Assembly: GCF_002808045.1 (NCBI RefSeq)
Contig: NZ_CP025000.1
Location: 1,798,001-1,862,000, forward strand
Source of the DNA: Idiomarina sp. X4
GTDB taxonomy: Bacteria > Pseudomonadota > Gammaproteobacteria > Enterobacterales > Alteromonadaceae
Direction of reading: 5' to 3'
DNA: 64,000 bases
The translations under genes were made by a program, and so were the position numbers. The notes beneath the pieces are model-generated. The model searched no databases and was not told the DNA's origin. It worked only from the letters and a program-made list of their open reading frames with translations. Every line of letters starts with the position of its first letter. Position 1 is the stretch's first letter. Positions 26,975-36,987 of the stretch are shown piece after piece.

Positions 26975-28759
26975 ATGGCAGATTACAGAGCACCGCGTGA
27001 TGATATGGATTTTGTCCTGCATGACGTATTTAACGTAGCCGCTGACTGGGAGCAAGCTCCTGAGCTGGCTGAAATGATGGATGTAGAAACGGCCGGTGCG
27101 ATTCTTGATGAAGGTGCTAAAGTTGCTGAAAACTTAGTCGCTCCGCTGGCGCGCGAAGCTGACGAGGAAGGTGTTAAGTTTGAAGACGGTGTAGTCACAA
27201 CGCCTAAGGGTTATAAAGAAAACTTTCGCCAGTTGGCCGAAGGTGGCTGGGTTGGTGTTACTGCAAACCCTGAATTTGGTGGTATGGGCTTGCCGAAATC
27301 GTTATCTGCTCAATACGAGGAAATGCTGTGCAGTGCGGATATTGCGTTTTCTTTGTATCCGGGGCTGACTTCAGGCGCCATTATGGCGATTGACTCTCAC
27401 GGCAGTGACGAGCTGAAAAACCATTACTTACCCCGCATGGTGTCAGGTGAGTGGACTGGCACTATGTGTCTGACTGAGCCGCACGCCGGAACGGATCTCG
27501 GTATTATTAAAAGCAAAGCCATCCCATCGGAAGATGGCAGCTTTGAGATTAGCGGTACGAAAATCTTTATCACCGGTGGTGAGCATGACCTGGTGGACAA
27601 TATCGTTCATTTGGTTTTGGCGAAGTTGCCTGACGCGCCTGCTGGCACGAAAGGTATTTCACTGTTTGTGGTGCCTAAATTCTTGTCTGATCGCGAAGGC
27701 AATTTAACCGAGCGCAATGCGGTTAGTTGTGGCTCTATTGAGCACAAAATGGGTATTCACGGTTCAGCAACTTGTGTGATGAACTTTGACGGCGCGAAAG
27801 GCTGGTTGGTTGGCGAACCGCATCGTGGTTTGCCCGCTATGTTTACGATGATGAACTACGAGCGTCTGGGCGTTGGTATTCAGGGGCTGGGTGCGGCAGA
27901 ACGTTCTTATCAAAATGCTTTGGAGTACGCAAAAGATCGTATTCAGGGGCGCGGTGCTAAAGCAACTCGCAACGACAATGCGGAAGCGGATTCTATTTTA
28001 GTCCATGGTGATGTACGCCGCATGCTGCTGACTATGAAAGCCTTGACCGAAGGCGGGCGCGCGTTTTCAACTTGGGTTGGCCAGCAGTTAGACCGCTCAA
28101 AATACTCTCAAGACGAGGCTGTTCGTCAAAAAGCCGATGCCATGGTGGCATTACTGACGCCTGTTGCTAAAGCGTTTTTAACTGATACCGGCCTTGAGTC
28201 GACCATTCATGGTCAGCAGGTGTTTGGCGGTCACGGTTATGTACGTGAATGGGGTCAGGAGCAGTTGGTTCGTGATACTCGTATTGCACAAATTTACGAA
28301 GGTACGAACGGCATTCAGGCACTCGATTTGTTAGGTCGCAAAGTTGGTGGTTCGCGTGGCGAGTTACTGAAGCCGTTTGTCGAGGAAATAGCTATTTTCT
28401 TGCAAGGCATTTCTGCTAACAGTAACTGGAGCGGAGAAGTAAGCACATTGCAACAGTCGCTTCAGGATTTGACCAACATCAGCGAAGAGTTGCTGAAAAA
28501 AGCAGCTACTGATGAGAACTTGGTAAACAGTGTAGCGGTAGAATATTTGCACTTGGTGGGATATATTTCCTACGGTTATATGTGGTTACGAATGGCCGTT
28601 GCAGCTGAAGAAAAACAAGCGGAAAAGCCGTATTTGGCATCGAAAATTAAGACAGCTCGTTTTTACTTTGCTCGCATTATGCCTCGTACTCACGCATTAT
28701 TGGGTGCAATTAAAGACGGTAGCGAGAGTTTATATTTACATGACGAAGAACAATTCTGA
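26975..28759 (+). CDS. Acyl-CoA dehydrogenase, DmdC/long-form type
   Basis: A 594-residue FAD enzyme of the enlarged acyl-CoA dehydrogenase class, starting MADYRAPRDDMDFVLHDVF. It has an N-terminal extension (about 1-40), the CLTEPHAGTDLG flavin-binding motif, a middle beta-domain (FEISGTKIFITGGEHD), MNYERLGVGIQGLG, and the helical C-terminal domain with GGHGYVREW and the catalytic-base region QIYEGTNGIQALDLLGRK. Members of this class act on medium or long acyl-CoAs, phenylacyl-CoAs or methylmercaptopropionyl-CoA, and the substrate cannot be fixed here. The ATG at 26975 has AGAGGT upstream. A TTGACA promoter and a PsrA-like inverted repeat precede it, suggesting fatty-acid-responsive control. 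Confidence 0.92.
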   Translation: MADYRAPRDDMDFVLHDVFNVAADWEQAPELAEMMDVETAGAILDEGAKVAENLVAPLAREADEEGVKFEDGVVTTPKGYKENFRQLAEGGWVGVTANPEFGGMGLPKSLSAQYEEMLCSADIAFSLYPGLTSGAIMAIDSHGSDELKNHYLPRMVSGEWTGTMCLTEPHAGTDLGIIKSKAIPSEDGSFEISGTKIFITGGEHDLVDNIVHLVLAKLPDAPAGTKGISLFVVPKFLSDREGNLTERNAVSCGSIEHKMGIHGSATCVMNFDGAKGWLVGEPHRGLPAMFTMMNYERLGVGIQGLGAAERSYQNALEYAKDRIQGRGAKATRNDNAEADSILVHGDVRRMLLTMKALTEGGRAFSTWVGQQLDRSKYSQDEAVRQKADAMVALLTPVAKAFLTDTGLESTIHGQQVFGGHGYVREWGQEQLVRDTRIAQIYEGTNGIQALDLLGRKVGGSRGELLKPFVEEIAIFLQGISANSNWSGEVSTLQQSLQDLTNISEELLKKAATDENLVNSVAVEYLHLVGYISYGYMWLRMAVAAEEKQAEKPYLASKIKTARFYFARIMPRTHALLGAIKDGSESLYLHDEEQF

Positions 28760-29162
28760 AACGCTTCAGTTTTATCGTGATAGCCGCCGCCCCCAAGCCT
28801 GGGGCGGCTTTTTTTTGGCATTGTGGATGGCCATTTATATTGGTGGCGTGGTGCCGGTATGGGTTATTGCGGTTGGCGCCTTACTGACCATGACCCTAAT
28901 GGCTGGGATAGTGATTAAGTTCCGGCCCAAACAGCTCGCTGCAAGTTGGGATGGTAAGCAGCTCGAAGAACGGCGTTTAATTTTGCCACCCAGAACGCAC
29001 ACCTTGAGTAAACCGCCAAAGCTGCTTCGCTATGAAGACGACATTGCAGCGTTACAGTTCCGAGATGAGTCAAATCAGTTGCATGAAATCTATGTTGTCT
29101 TCGATGACGATTTACAAACAACACTGAAAGATACCGACGTTGAAACGGTTGATAAGCGATAA
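28740..29162 (+). CDS. Small membrane protein of unknown function
   Basis: A 140-residue protein with a short N-terminus (MTKNNSETLQFYRDSRR), two adjacent hydrophobic helices (about residues 22-60) and a soluble, charged C-terminal half (LRYEDDIAALQFRDESNQ). I do not recognise the family. The ATG at 28740 lies inside the last codons of the acyl-CoA dehydrogenase gene (a 20-base overlap in another frame) and has only a poor ribosome site (GAGAG, far upstream), so translation is probably coupled. The in-frame upstream extension runs through the dehydrogenase gene and is unlikely to be real. A strong terminator follows directly. Confidence 0.65.
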   Translation: MTKNNSETLQFYRDSRRPQAWGGFFLALWMAIYIGGVVPVWVIAVGALLTMTLMAGIVIKFRPKQLAASWDGKQLEERRLILPPRTHTLSKPPKLLRYEDDIAALQFRDESNQLHEIYVVFDDDLQTTLKDTDVETVDKR

Positions 29163-29167
29163 ACATA

Positions 29168-29206
29168 AAAAAACGCCGCCCACTGTAAAAAGTGGCGGCG
29201 TTTTTG
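29168..29206. terminator. Bidirectional terminator between 28740-29162 gene and putA
   Basis: A GC-rich stem AAAACGCCGCC(C)ACT / AGTGGCGGCGTTTT has one bulged C. A-tract and T-tract on opposite sides let it stop transcription from both sides. Confidence 0.9.
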
Positions 29207-29229
29207 CTATGCCAATACAGGCTAGCGTT

Positions 29230-32200
29230 TTAGTCGTCGAGCGATAACAGCGTAGCGTTACCACCAACCGCTGTAATATTGTCACTGCGCGTCTTTTCAG
29301 TGATAAAGCGAGTAAGGTAGTGAGGACCACCGGCTTTCGGCCCTGTACCAGACATACCGCGACCACCGAATGGTTGCACACCAACAATAGCACCAATTTG
29401 GTTACGGTTAATGTACACGTTACCCACATCAATTTTGCTGGCAACATCATAGGCGAAAGTTTCGTTACGGCTGTGAATACCGAAGGTTAAACCAAAGCCG
29501 GTGTTATTGATGCTCTCAATAACCTCTTCAATGTTGTCGGTTGAGTAGCGAATAACGTGCAGAATTGGACCGAAGTTTTCTTTAACCAACTGACTAATAC
29601 TGTCAATTTCGATAGCCGTTGGCGCAACAAAAGTACCGCCCATGGTGTAGTCCGGCATTGGCGCACGGGCAATTAAACGACCCGCTTGCTGAATGTCGGT
29701 AATGTGTTGTTCAAGGTTTGTCTTGGCAATGCCGTCAATCACTGGACCAACATCGGTTTCATGCAGTAGCGGGTCACCGACTTGCAATTCTTCCATGGCA
29801 CCACGTAGCAGGTCGATAACACGGTCAGCCACGTCTTCCTGAACGAACAAGACACGAAGTGCAGAACAGCGCTGACCGGCACTTTGGAACGCACTGGCAA
29901 CAACGTCAGTGACAACCTGCTCAGGCAGCGCCGTTGAGTCGACCATCATGGCGTTTTGGCCACCGGTTTCGGCAACCAACGGCACGATAGGTCCTGTTCG
30001 AGCCGCAAGCGCACGGTTAATGGCTTGTGCTGTGTAAGTAGAGCCAGTAAAACAGACACCGCCAATATCTTCTTGTGATGTCAGGTAACTACCCACTTCC
30101 GCACCGCTGCCCGGCATGTAATGCAAGACATTACCCGGAATACCCGCTTCTAGTGCAAGTTGCACTGCGCGGTAAGCGATAAGCCCAGTTTGCTCAGCCG
30201 GTTTGGCGATAACCGAGTTGCCGGTTACTAATGCGGCGGCAACTTGGCCAACGAAAATAGCCAATGGGAAGTTCCAGGGGCTAATGCAGATGAATGTACC
30301 GCGTCCTTCAACGAATAGCTCATTGTCTTCGCCTGTTGGCCCCGGCAACTGAATCGGTGAGCCCATTAGTTCGCGCGCTTGGTTAGCGTAGTAGCGACAG
30401 AAGTCGACGGCTTCACGTACCTCATCAATACCATCCTGCAAGCCTTTACCCGCTTCAACAGAGCATAAAGCAATCAGTTCATTGCGGTTGGCTTCCATTA
30501 GGTCAGCGAACTTCTCAAGGCACTTAGCCCGCTCTTCAGTTGGCACGTCACGCCACTGTTTGTAAGCTTTGTTGGCGCTGTTAAGTGCCTGCTCTGCAAG
30601 CTTCTTGTCGCCCCAGTAAATACTACCGACTTGTTTTGCGGTTTCCTGTGGGCTGGTAATGCTAACATGGTGATCAGTTTCAACGGTCTTGCCATCGACA
30701 ATAGGACCGCCTTGCCATTGTTTGTCACGATATTGCTGAACTGCTGCAATAAAGTCATCTGCTTGTGAGTGAATATTCATATTCAATCCTAATGAATTTG
30801 TGCGATCCCCATAAATTTGAGGAGGAAGTGGAATCTTGCTATTAGCGTACTTTTCATAACCCGACGCGGTTTTCATCGGGTGCTCGACCAGGTCATTAAC
30901 CGGCGTGTCGGCGTCTAATAGCTTATGAACGAATGACGAGTTGGCACCATTTTCCAATAAACGGCGAACTAAGTACGGTAACAAGTCTCTGTGTGGGCCC
31001 ACTGGTGCATAGATGCGTACGACCATGCCCGGATTTTGTTCCATAAGCGTGTCGTAAAGACTGTCGCCCATACCGTGCAAGCGCTGATACTCAATACGGC
31101 GCTTGTGAGTTTCGTTCATGTGTTGGATGCTCATAATGGTTTGCGCATTGTGCGTCGCAAACTGCGGATAAATCGCGCTGTCTGTGTCATCACTTAATAA
31201 ATAGCGAGCGCAGGCAAGATAAGAAATATCACTGTGCGATTTGCGCGTAAACACCGGGTATCCGGTTAAACCATTTTCCTGAGTCCACTTAATTTCGTTA
31301 TCCCAGTAGGCGCCTTTCACTAGGCGTACCGGAATTTCGTCACCACACTCTTTAGCTAATGCGGTAATCCAGCAGAGCGTTGGTAGAGCACGCTTTGAAT
31401 ACGCTTGAACAACCAGACCAAAACGTGGCCAGCCTTTGCAAACACCACTGCGATACACTTTTTCAAACAGCTCCAACGACAGCTCATGACGGTCAGCTTC
31501 TTCGGCATCGATAGTGACACCGACGTCCGCCTCTTTGGCCAGTTTGACCAGCTCTGTTAGAGTCGTTGCCAATTCCGTCAACACACGTTCGTGGTTAGAC
31601 GCTTCATAACGCGGATGCAATGCGGACAACTTAATCGAAATCGTTGGCCTTGGTGCATCCGGGTTATTAAAGTTCTCTTTGGTGATTGTCTTGATCGAGT
31701 TGACGTATTGCTGCTTGTAGTAGTTCGCGTCTTTAGACGTGAGTGCCGCCTCACCTAACATGTCGTAGGCGTGGGTATAGCCTTTGTCGCGGTTGTCGCG
31801 GCTTTCCTTCAGCGCTTCCTCAATCGTACGCCCTAAGACGAACTGTTTACCCATAATCTGCATGGCGGTATAAGTCGCCTTGCGAATGACCGGTTTGCCC
31901 ATTTTACGAACCAAGCGTCTGAACGCACCGCGTGGTGTTTCCATTGCTTGACCGGTAGGGTTAGTGACGCTGTTCGTCAGCGCTAAAGCCCAAGTGCCCG
32001 TATTGACTAGCCATGAAGCGCTTTGCCCCATGTGTTTCTGCCAGTCACCACCAGACAGTTTATCCTGGATAAGTGCATCGGCAGTGTAGCCATCGGGAAT
32101 TCTCAGCAAGGCCTCGGCAAGACACATGAGGATAATGCCCTCTTTCGTGTCTAAGCTGTACTCTTGCAGGAAAGCATCGACAACACCGTTGTCGGCTTGT

Positions 32201-32397
32201 TCTCGAACTTGCTCAACTAATTTAGCTGCGCGTTCGGTTACTGCGCTAACCGTTTCTTCATCGGCAGGAACAAGCGGCAATAACTCGCGCATATATTGAT
32301 CTTCATCGACAATATAGTTGTCGGTTATCGCTTGTTGCAGAGACTTCAAGTCTTCTGCCTGATGCTGTTTGGATAGCACCTCACTCGCTTTGAACAT
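29230..32397 (-). CDS. putA: Bifunctional proline dehydrogenase / P5C dehydrogenase (short PutA)
   Basis: A 1055-residue enzyme oxidising proline to glutamate. The FAD-dependent proline dehydrogenase barrel occupies roughly residues 80-500 (ISIKLSALHPRYE, TIDAEEADRHELSL, VRLVKGAYWDNEIK, ATHNAQTI, the C-terminal YAPVGPHRDLLPYLVRRLLENG). The NAD-dependent P5C dehydrogenase follows from about 550 (ISPWNFPLAIF, CFTGSTYTAQAIN, AETGGQNAMMVD, catalytic Cys in SAGQRCSALR). There is no N-terminal ribbon-helix-helix DNA-binding domain, so unlike the about 1320-residue E. coli PutA it cannot repress its own gene. The ATG at 32397 is preceded by AGGAGA; upstream in-frame codons are unconserved. Confidence 0.96.
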   Translation of the reverse strand: MFKASEVLSKQHQAEDLKSLQQAITDNYIVDEDQYMRELLPLVPADEETVSAVTERAAKLVEQVREQADNGVVDAFLQEYSLDTKEGIILMCLAEALLRIPDGYTADALIQDKLSGGDWQKHMGQSASWLVNTGTWALALTNSVTNPTGQAMETPRGAFRRLVRKMGKPVIRKATYTAMQIMGKQFVLGRTIEEALKESRDNRDKGYTHAYDMLGEAALTSKDANYYKQQYVNSIKTITKENFNNPDAPRPTISIKLSALHPRYEASNHERVLTELATTLTELVKLAKEADVGVTIDAEEADRHELSLELFEKVYRSGVCKGWPRFGLVVQAYSKRALPTLCWITALAKECGDEIPVRLVKGAYWDNEIKWTQENGLTGYPVFTRKSHSDISYLACARYLLSDDTDSAIYPQFATHNAQTIMSIQHMNETHKRRIEYQRLHGMGDSLYDTLMEQNPGMVVRIYAPVGPHRDLLPYLVRRLLENGANSSFVHKLLDADTPVNDLVEHPMKTASGYEKYANSKIPLPPQIYGDRTNSLGLNMNIHSQADDFIAAVQQYRDKQWQGGPIVDGKTVETDHHVSITSPQETAKQVGSIYWGDKKLAEQALNSANKAYKQWRDVPTEERAKCLEKFADLMEANRNELIALCSVEAGKGLQDGIDEVREAVDFCRYYANQARELMGSPIQLPGPTGEDNELFVEGRGTFICISPWNFPLAIFVGQVAAALVTGNSVIAKPAEQTGLIAYRAVQLALEAGIPGNVLHYMPGSGAEVGSYLTSQEDIGGVCFTGSTYTAQAINRALAARTGPIVPLVAETGGQNAMMVDSTALPEQVVTDVVASAFQSAGQRCSALRVLFVQEDVADRVIDLLRGAMEELQVGDPLLHETDVGPVIDGIAKTNLEQHITDIQQAGRLIARAPMPDYTMGGTFVAPTAIEIDSISQLVKENFGPILHVIRYSTDNIEEVIESINNTGFGLTFGIHSRNETFAYDVASKIDVGNVYINRNQIGAIVGVQPFGGRGMSGTGPKAGGPHYLTRFITEKTRSDNITAVGGNATLLSLDD

Positions 32398-32623
32398 AGC
32401 ATCTCCTGTATAGCCAGGCCGAAGCTCGGCGTGCTTCCCCAACGTCGGGAATCGGCGCAAGTATAAGCTTATTTTTGCGCGGGTAAAGACCCTAAAAAAG
32501 GTCTGTCGTCACGTTGCTATTTTTTCGGGATACTGTCAAGCCAACAAAATACCTATGTTTGTTGACCCTAAGCCGCCAAGCCAGTACCTTTACTTTAACT
32601 TTCACCCGCTTCGGAATGCGTCA

Positions 32624-34123
32624 ATGTCACAAGAACTTGAGTTAAAACTACTGATTGCTCCTGAAAAACGAGACCAAGCACTAAAAGTGTGCCAATCACT
32701 GGCGGATGCCCGCTCAGGAAACACGCAAAAAACACAGTTAGAACTCAGAAACAGTTATTTCGACACATCCGATTTGCGTTTGCGTCAGTTTGATATGGGA
32801 TTACGCATACGCAGCCATAAAGATCAAAAAGAACAAACGATTAAGTTGGCCGGTCGGGTTATGGGCGGCATGCATCAACGGCCGGAGTACAATGTCAATG
32901 TTGAGAGCGAAAAGCCCGACTTAACATTATTTGATAGTGAGATTTGGCCCGACGACTTTCCGGTTTATGACATTCAGCGTGACTTAGAAACCATTTTTGT
33001 TACCGATTTTACCCGTACCCGCTGGCGACTACCCAGCGGTGATGGCGTTATTGAGATGGTGCTGGATGAAGGACACATTCAGGCCGGGGAGCGTTCAGAA
33101 ACGCTTTCTGAAATTGAATTAGAACTGCAGGGCGGTTCGATAGATGATGCGTATCATTTAGCGCATCAGTTGGTGACTAAAGTGGAAGCGAAAGTGGGCT
33201 CGCTGAGTAAGGCGGCCCGTGGCTATATGCTGGCCGGTAAGAGTCTGCTAGAGCCGTTTACGCAGATGCATTACGTCCCTTTGGAAAATGACTTCACCAT
33301 CGGTCAGGCATTATACCGAGCGGTTGAGTATGGATTAAGACACTGGCAACACAATGAGTCCTGTTTGCTTTTTAACCCGAGCGTTCGCGCCGTTCAGGGC
33401 CTTGCTGATGGTATTCAATTAGTGCGAGTTGCGCTGGAGCAATTGATTGAGCTTGGTGTTGGCGAGCGTCAACTGTTAACTAACTTGGCTAAAATCACCG
33501 AGCAGTTACAGTGGCTGAGAAACTTTGAAGGGCTTGATGAGCTAACGGCAGAAGATGGAGCCTACCATAAAGCCTTAAAACGTTATGAAAAGCTGTATGA
33601 AAGCTTGCAGAACAGCCAGGAAGACGTGATTCGATTGAATGAAGTGGCAGACGTTGTGGCGTCGACTCGCTATCAGCAAACTGTATTAAAATTGTCTCAG
33701 TTTTTAATCGAAAACGAAATGACCGAAGAGCTGTCGCAGCCGGTAACGCCATGGTGCAGTCAGTTGCTCAAAAGTGACTGGCAACTGGTTCAGACCGCAT
33801 TTTCTGAACATGAGCGGTTGAACGAAGAAGGTTATTTAAAGCTTTTGAAGCCACTACAGAACAGCTTGCTCATGGGGACGTGTTTTGGTGAATTGTTTGA
33901 CGATGACCTACGGGAAAAATTCCGTTTACCCTGGCAGGATTTAGCGCGCGGCATTCGGGAAATTACCGCGCTGCATATTTTGCACGAACGCATCAAAGAG
34001 CGTGACGACGATGATCTTGAGCGTTTGCTGGAGTGGCAGAAAGTGCAACGAGAGTCCTTATTGAAGGCGCTGGAGTATTCAAGAAAGGCGGCGTTAAAGC
34101 GTGATCCGTACTGGTTTGCCTAA
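32624..34123 (+). CDS. ygiF: Inorganic triphosphatase YgiF (CYTH-CHAD)
   Basis: A 499-residue protein beginning with the CYTH signature E-x-E-x-K (ELELK). Other tunnel residues fall in RIRSHKDQKEQTIKLAGR and EIELELQGG within the first 200 residues. A CHAD-type helical domain follows, rich in charged residues. The E. coli relative hydrolyses inorganic triphosphate. The ATG at 32624 places the ExExK motif at its usual distance from the N-terminus; an upstream in-frame ATG at 32555 would add 23 unconserved residues. Its stop overlaps the glnE start by one base (TAATG), the same pairing as in E. coli. Confidence 0.92.
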   Translation: MSQELELKLLIAPEKRDQALKVCQSLADARSGNTQKTQLELRNSYFDTSDLRLRQFDMGLRIRSHKDQKEQTIKLAGRVMGGMHQRPEYNVNVESEKPDLTLFDSEIWPDDFPVYDIQRDLETIFVTDFTRTRWRLPSGDGVIEMVLDEGHIQAGERSETLSEIELELQGGSIDDAYHLAHQLVTKVEAKVGSLSKAARGYMLAGKSLLEPFTQMHYVPLENDFTIGQALYRAVEYGLRHWQHNESCLLFNPSVRAVQGLADGIQLVRVALEQLIELGVGERQLLTNLAKITEQLQWLRNFEGLDELTAEDGAYHKALKRYEKLYESLQNSQEDVIRLNEVADVVASTRYQQTVLKLSQFLIENEMTEELSQPVTPWCSQLLKSDWQLVQTAFSEHERLNEEGYLKLLKPLQNSLLMGTCFGELFDDDLREKFRLPWQDLARGIREITALHILHERIKERDDDDLERLLEWQKVQRESLLKALEYSRKAALKRDPYWFA

Positions 34124-36987
34124 TGCTTATACTGAATGACTACTTAGAAAAACACAGTGAATCGGCGTGGGAGCGATTTATTGAGGTCAACAATGTTTCG
34201 ATAACGGAACCTCAGCAGCAGCTTTTGCGCTCGCTCTTCGCAGTAAGCCCTTTTATTGCAAGGGTCGCAGAACGTTACCCTACCCAATTACTGACGGACT
34301 TTTTTGCTTCAGAAAATGATATAAGCCTGGATAGCTCAGATACCTATGAAAGCAGCCTCAGAAGATTGCTTGAGGAGTGTAAAGACGACCGCCGAGCCAA
34401 ATACAAACTGCGTGAATACCGGCATTGCATTATGGCGAAATTGGCGGCCGCTGATATTTTGGGTCAGCTCTCGCTTTCTGAGGCACTTGAACACTTCAGC
34501 GTGTTTGCCGACGGGGCTATTCAAGAAAGTTTGCAATGGGCTTTTAAACGATTACAAGAGAAACACGGCACACCAATAGGCAATGATGGCGAGGCGATGC
34601 CAATGCTGGTTATTGGTATGGGCAAGTTAGGTGGGAAAGAGCTTAACTTCTCGTCTGATATTGATCTTATTTTTGCGTACCCTGAGCAAGGCGAGACTCA
34701 AGGACCAGGACGTAACTTAGAGCATAGCGTGTTTTATAAACGACTGGCACAGTTGCTGATTGCGCTGCTTGACGAAACCACTGCCGATGGGCAGGTGTTT
34801 CGGGTCGATATGCGCTTGCGCCCTTTTGGTCAGTCGGGTCCGCTGGTTACCAGTATGAATGCGCTGGAGCATTATTATCAGGAGCAGGGACGCGACTGGG
34901 AGCGCTATGCAATGGTAAAAGCCCGCCTGATTGGGGCAAGCGATTCGGACGAGAAAGCGTTCTATGATTTGATACGCCCGTTTGTTTATCGTCGCTACAT
35001 TGATTTTAGTGCCATAGAATCGCTTCGTAAAATGAAGCTGCTGATTACTCAGGAGACACGGCGACGGGGAGTTAAAAATAATATCAAGCTTGGCGCCGGA
35101 GGTATTCGGGAAGTCGAGTTTATTGTTCAGGCGCACCAACTGATTCGTGGGGGACAGGAAAAGAGTCTACAAACACGCTCCTTGTATACAGCAGTTAAAG
35201 GCTTGATTGAATTAGAGCTGATTGACAAGGAGCGGGCTGACATGCTGATGCGAAACTATGAGTTTCTGCGCACCATAGAGCATCGGTTACAGCAAATCGA
35301 TGATGCACAGACTCAGCAACTGCCAGACGATGAGCTTGGGCAGGAGCGTTTACGCTGTATGCTGGGCGAAGATGACTGGGCATCAGTTCAACAGCGTGTT
35401 GACGATTGCATGGCGAGCATTCACGAGGAGTTTCAACAAGTCGTTGGTGAGCAGTCAGAAGAAGACGAAGAAGAGCAGTCGTTGCAAGTGCTGTGGCAGG
35501 ATATGCTGGACGATGATGCGGCGATTGAGATCCTGGAAGCGGAAGGGGTTGATGAGCCGGAGAGTTTATGGCGCTTGATTCATAATTTTAGGCAGGAAAG
35601 TCGTCGCCGAAGTTCAGGCCCCAGAGGGCGTGCGGCGATGGCAAGGCTAATGCCGATGATGCTTCGTCACGCTGTGCAGCACCAACATCCTGAGCGCCTG
35701 CTTGAGCGGCTGCTGTCTATTATTAAGGCCATAATGAGTCGCACTGCCTACATAGAGCTGCTGGCAGAGAACCCTGGGGCACGGGCGCAGCTTTGTAAGT
35801 TATGTATGGCCAGCCCCTGGATTTCCAACCAGCTGGCACAACACCCTTTGTTACTCGATGAGCTCATCGATCCGCAGCAACTTTATACGTTGCCGGAGTC
35901 GAAAAACTATGATGCGTTGCTTCGTGAGTACTTAGTTCGTATTCCTGAGCAGGATCTGGAAACGCAAATGGATGCGCTAAGACAGGCAAAACAGGCTTTG
36001 CAGTTAAAAATTGCAGCGGCTGATATTAGTAACGTGCTTGAACTCATGAATGTTAGTGATCACTTAAGCGCGCTGGCAGAAGCGATTATTAACGAGGTGA
36101 TAGGGCTGGCTTGGCATCAATTGACTCAGAAGCATGGTAAACCTGAAGGAACCAGCGTTGATAATACTGGCTTTGGAGTTATGGCCTACGGCAAGCTTGG
36201 TGGCGAAGAGCTGGGGTATGGCTCTGATCTCGATTTGGTGTTTGTTACAGATTCTAACTACGAAGGCTTAACTGACGGCAATAAACCGATTGAGGTTCAG
36301 CAGTTTTATTTGCGCTTGGCGCAGCGGGTGTTGCACTTGTTTACGACCCGAACCGTCGCTGGGGTGTTATACGATGTTGACTTACGCCTGCGTCCGTCGG
36401 GTCAATCTGGACTGTTGGTCACGCGAGTAAACTCTTATGCTAAGTATCTACATGACGATGCATGGACCTGGGAGCTGCAGGCGTTAGTACGGGCACGTCC
36501 TGTGTACGGCAGCAGGGGAATAAGAGATACTTTAGCGGATGTACGTCGAGCTGCCTTGATGCAGCCGCGCGAAGACGCGCAGCTGAAAAAAGAGATTGTC
36601 TCCATGCGGCAAAAAATGAAACATCATTTGTCGGTAAGCCGAACGGACGCTTTTGACTTAAAACAAGATGATGGTGGCATTGCCGATATTGAATTTATTA
36701 CCCAATATCTGGTTCTCAAATACGCTCATACGCACCCAAGTTTATGCCGCTACAGTGATAACATTCGGCTGTTAATAGAAGCTCAGCAAGAGCACCTGCT
36801 GGATGACGTTGATGCTCAGAACCTAGTGAATGCATTTCAGATATTTCGCTGTGAGAGCCACGCACTGGCGCTTCAGGGCGAACAGCTGTTAGAAAAACAC
36901 AATTTAGACGCCGAACGCCAAGCGGTTATTCATTGCTGGAACAAACTGCTTGGCGATACGGATACTGGGTCTACTGATAATAGCTAG
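34123..36987 (+). CDS. glnE: Bifunctional glutamine synthetase adenylyltransferase/adenylyl-removing enzyme
   Basis: A 954-residue regulator of nitrogen assimilation with two nucleotidyltransferase domains. The N-terminal adenylyl-removing domain has GMGKLGGKELNFSSDIDLIF and the C-terminal adenylylating domain has AYGKLGGEELGYGSDLDLVF. Each is followed by the matching VDMRLRPFGQSGPLV and VDLRLRPSGQSGLLV blocks and joined by a helical linker. It adenylylates GlnA when nitrogen is plentiful and removes the AMP when nitrogen is scarce, under PII control. Coupled to ygiF by a one-base overlap. Its last 17 bases overlap the end of the convergent lpxL. Confidence 0.97.
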   Translation: MLILNDYLEKHSESAWERFIEVNNVSITEPQQQLLRSLFAVSPFIARVAERYPTQLLTDFFASENDISLDSSDTYESSLRRLLEECKDDRRAKYKLREYRHCIMAKLAAADILGQLSLSEALEHFSVFADGAIQESLQWAFKRLQEKHGTPIGNDGEAMPMLVIGMGKLGGKELNFSSDIDLIFAYPEQGETQGPGRNLEHSVFYKRLAQLLIALLDETTADGQVFRVDMRLRPFGQSGPLVTSMNALEHYYQEQGRDWERYAMVKARLIGASDSDEKAFYDLIRPFVYRRYIDFSAIESLRKMKLLITQETRRRGVKNNIKLGAGGIREVEFIVQAHQLIRGGQEKSLQTRSLYTAVKGLIELELIDKERADMLMRNYEFLRTIEHRLQQIDDAQTQQLPDDELGQERLRCMLGEDDWASVQQRVDDCMASIHEEFQQVVGEQSEEDEEEQSLQVLWQDMLDDDAAIEILEAEGVDEPESLWRLIHNFRQESRRRSSGPRGRAAMARLMPMMLRHAVQHQHPERLLERLLSIIKAIMSRTAYIELLAENPGARAQLCKLCMASPWISNQLAQHPLLLDELIDPQQLYTLPESKNYDALLREYLVRIPEQDLETQMDALRQAKQALQLKIAAADISNVLELMNVSDHLSALAEAIINEVIGLAWHQLTQKHGKPEGTSVDNTGFGVMAYGKLGGEELGYGSDLDLVFVTDSNYEGLTDGNKPIEVQQFYLRLAQRVLHLFTTRTVAGVLYDVDLRLRPSGQSGLLVTRVNSYAKYLHDDAWTWELQALVRARPVYGSRGIRDTLADVRRAALMQPREDAQLKKEIVSMRQKMKHHLSVSRTDAFDLKQDDGGIADIEFITQYLVLKYAHTHPSLCRYSDNIRLLIEAQQEHLLDDVDAQNLVNAFQIFRCESHALALQGEQLLEKHNLDAERQAVIHCWNKLLGDTDTGSTDNS

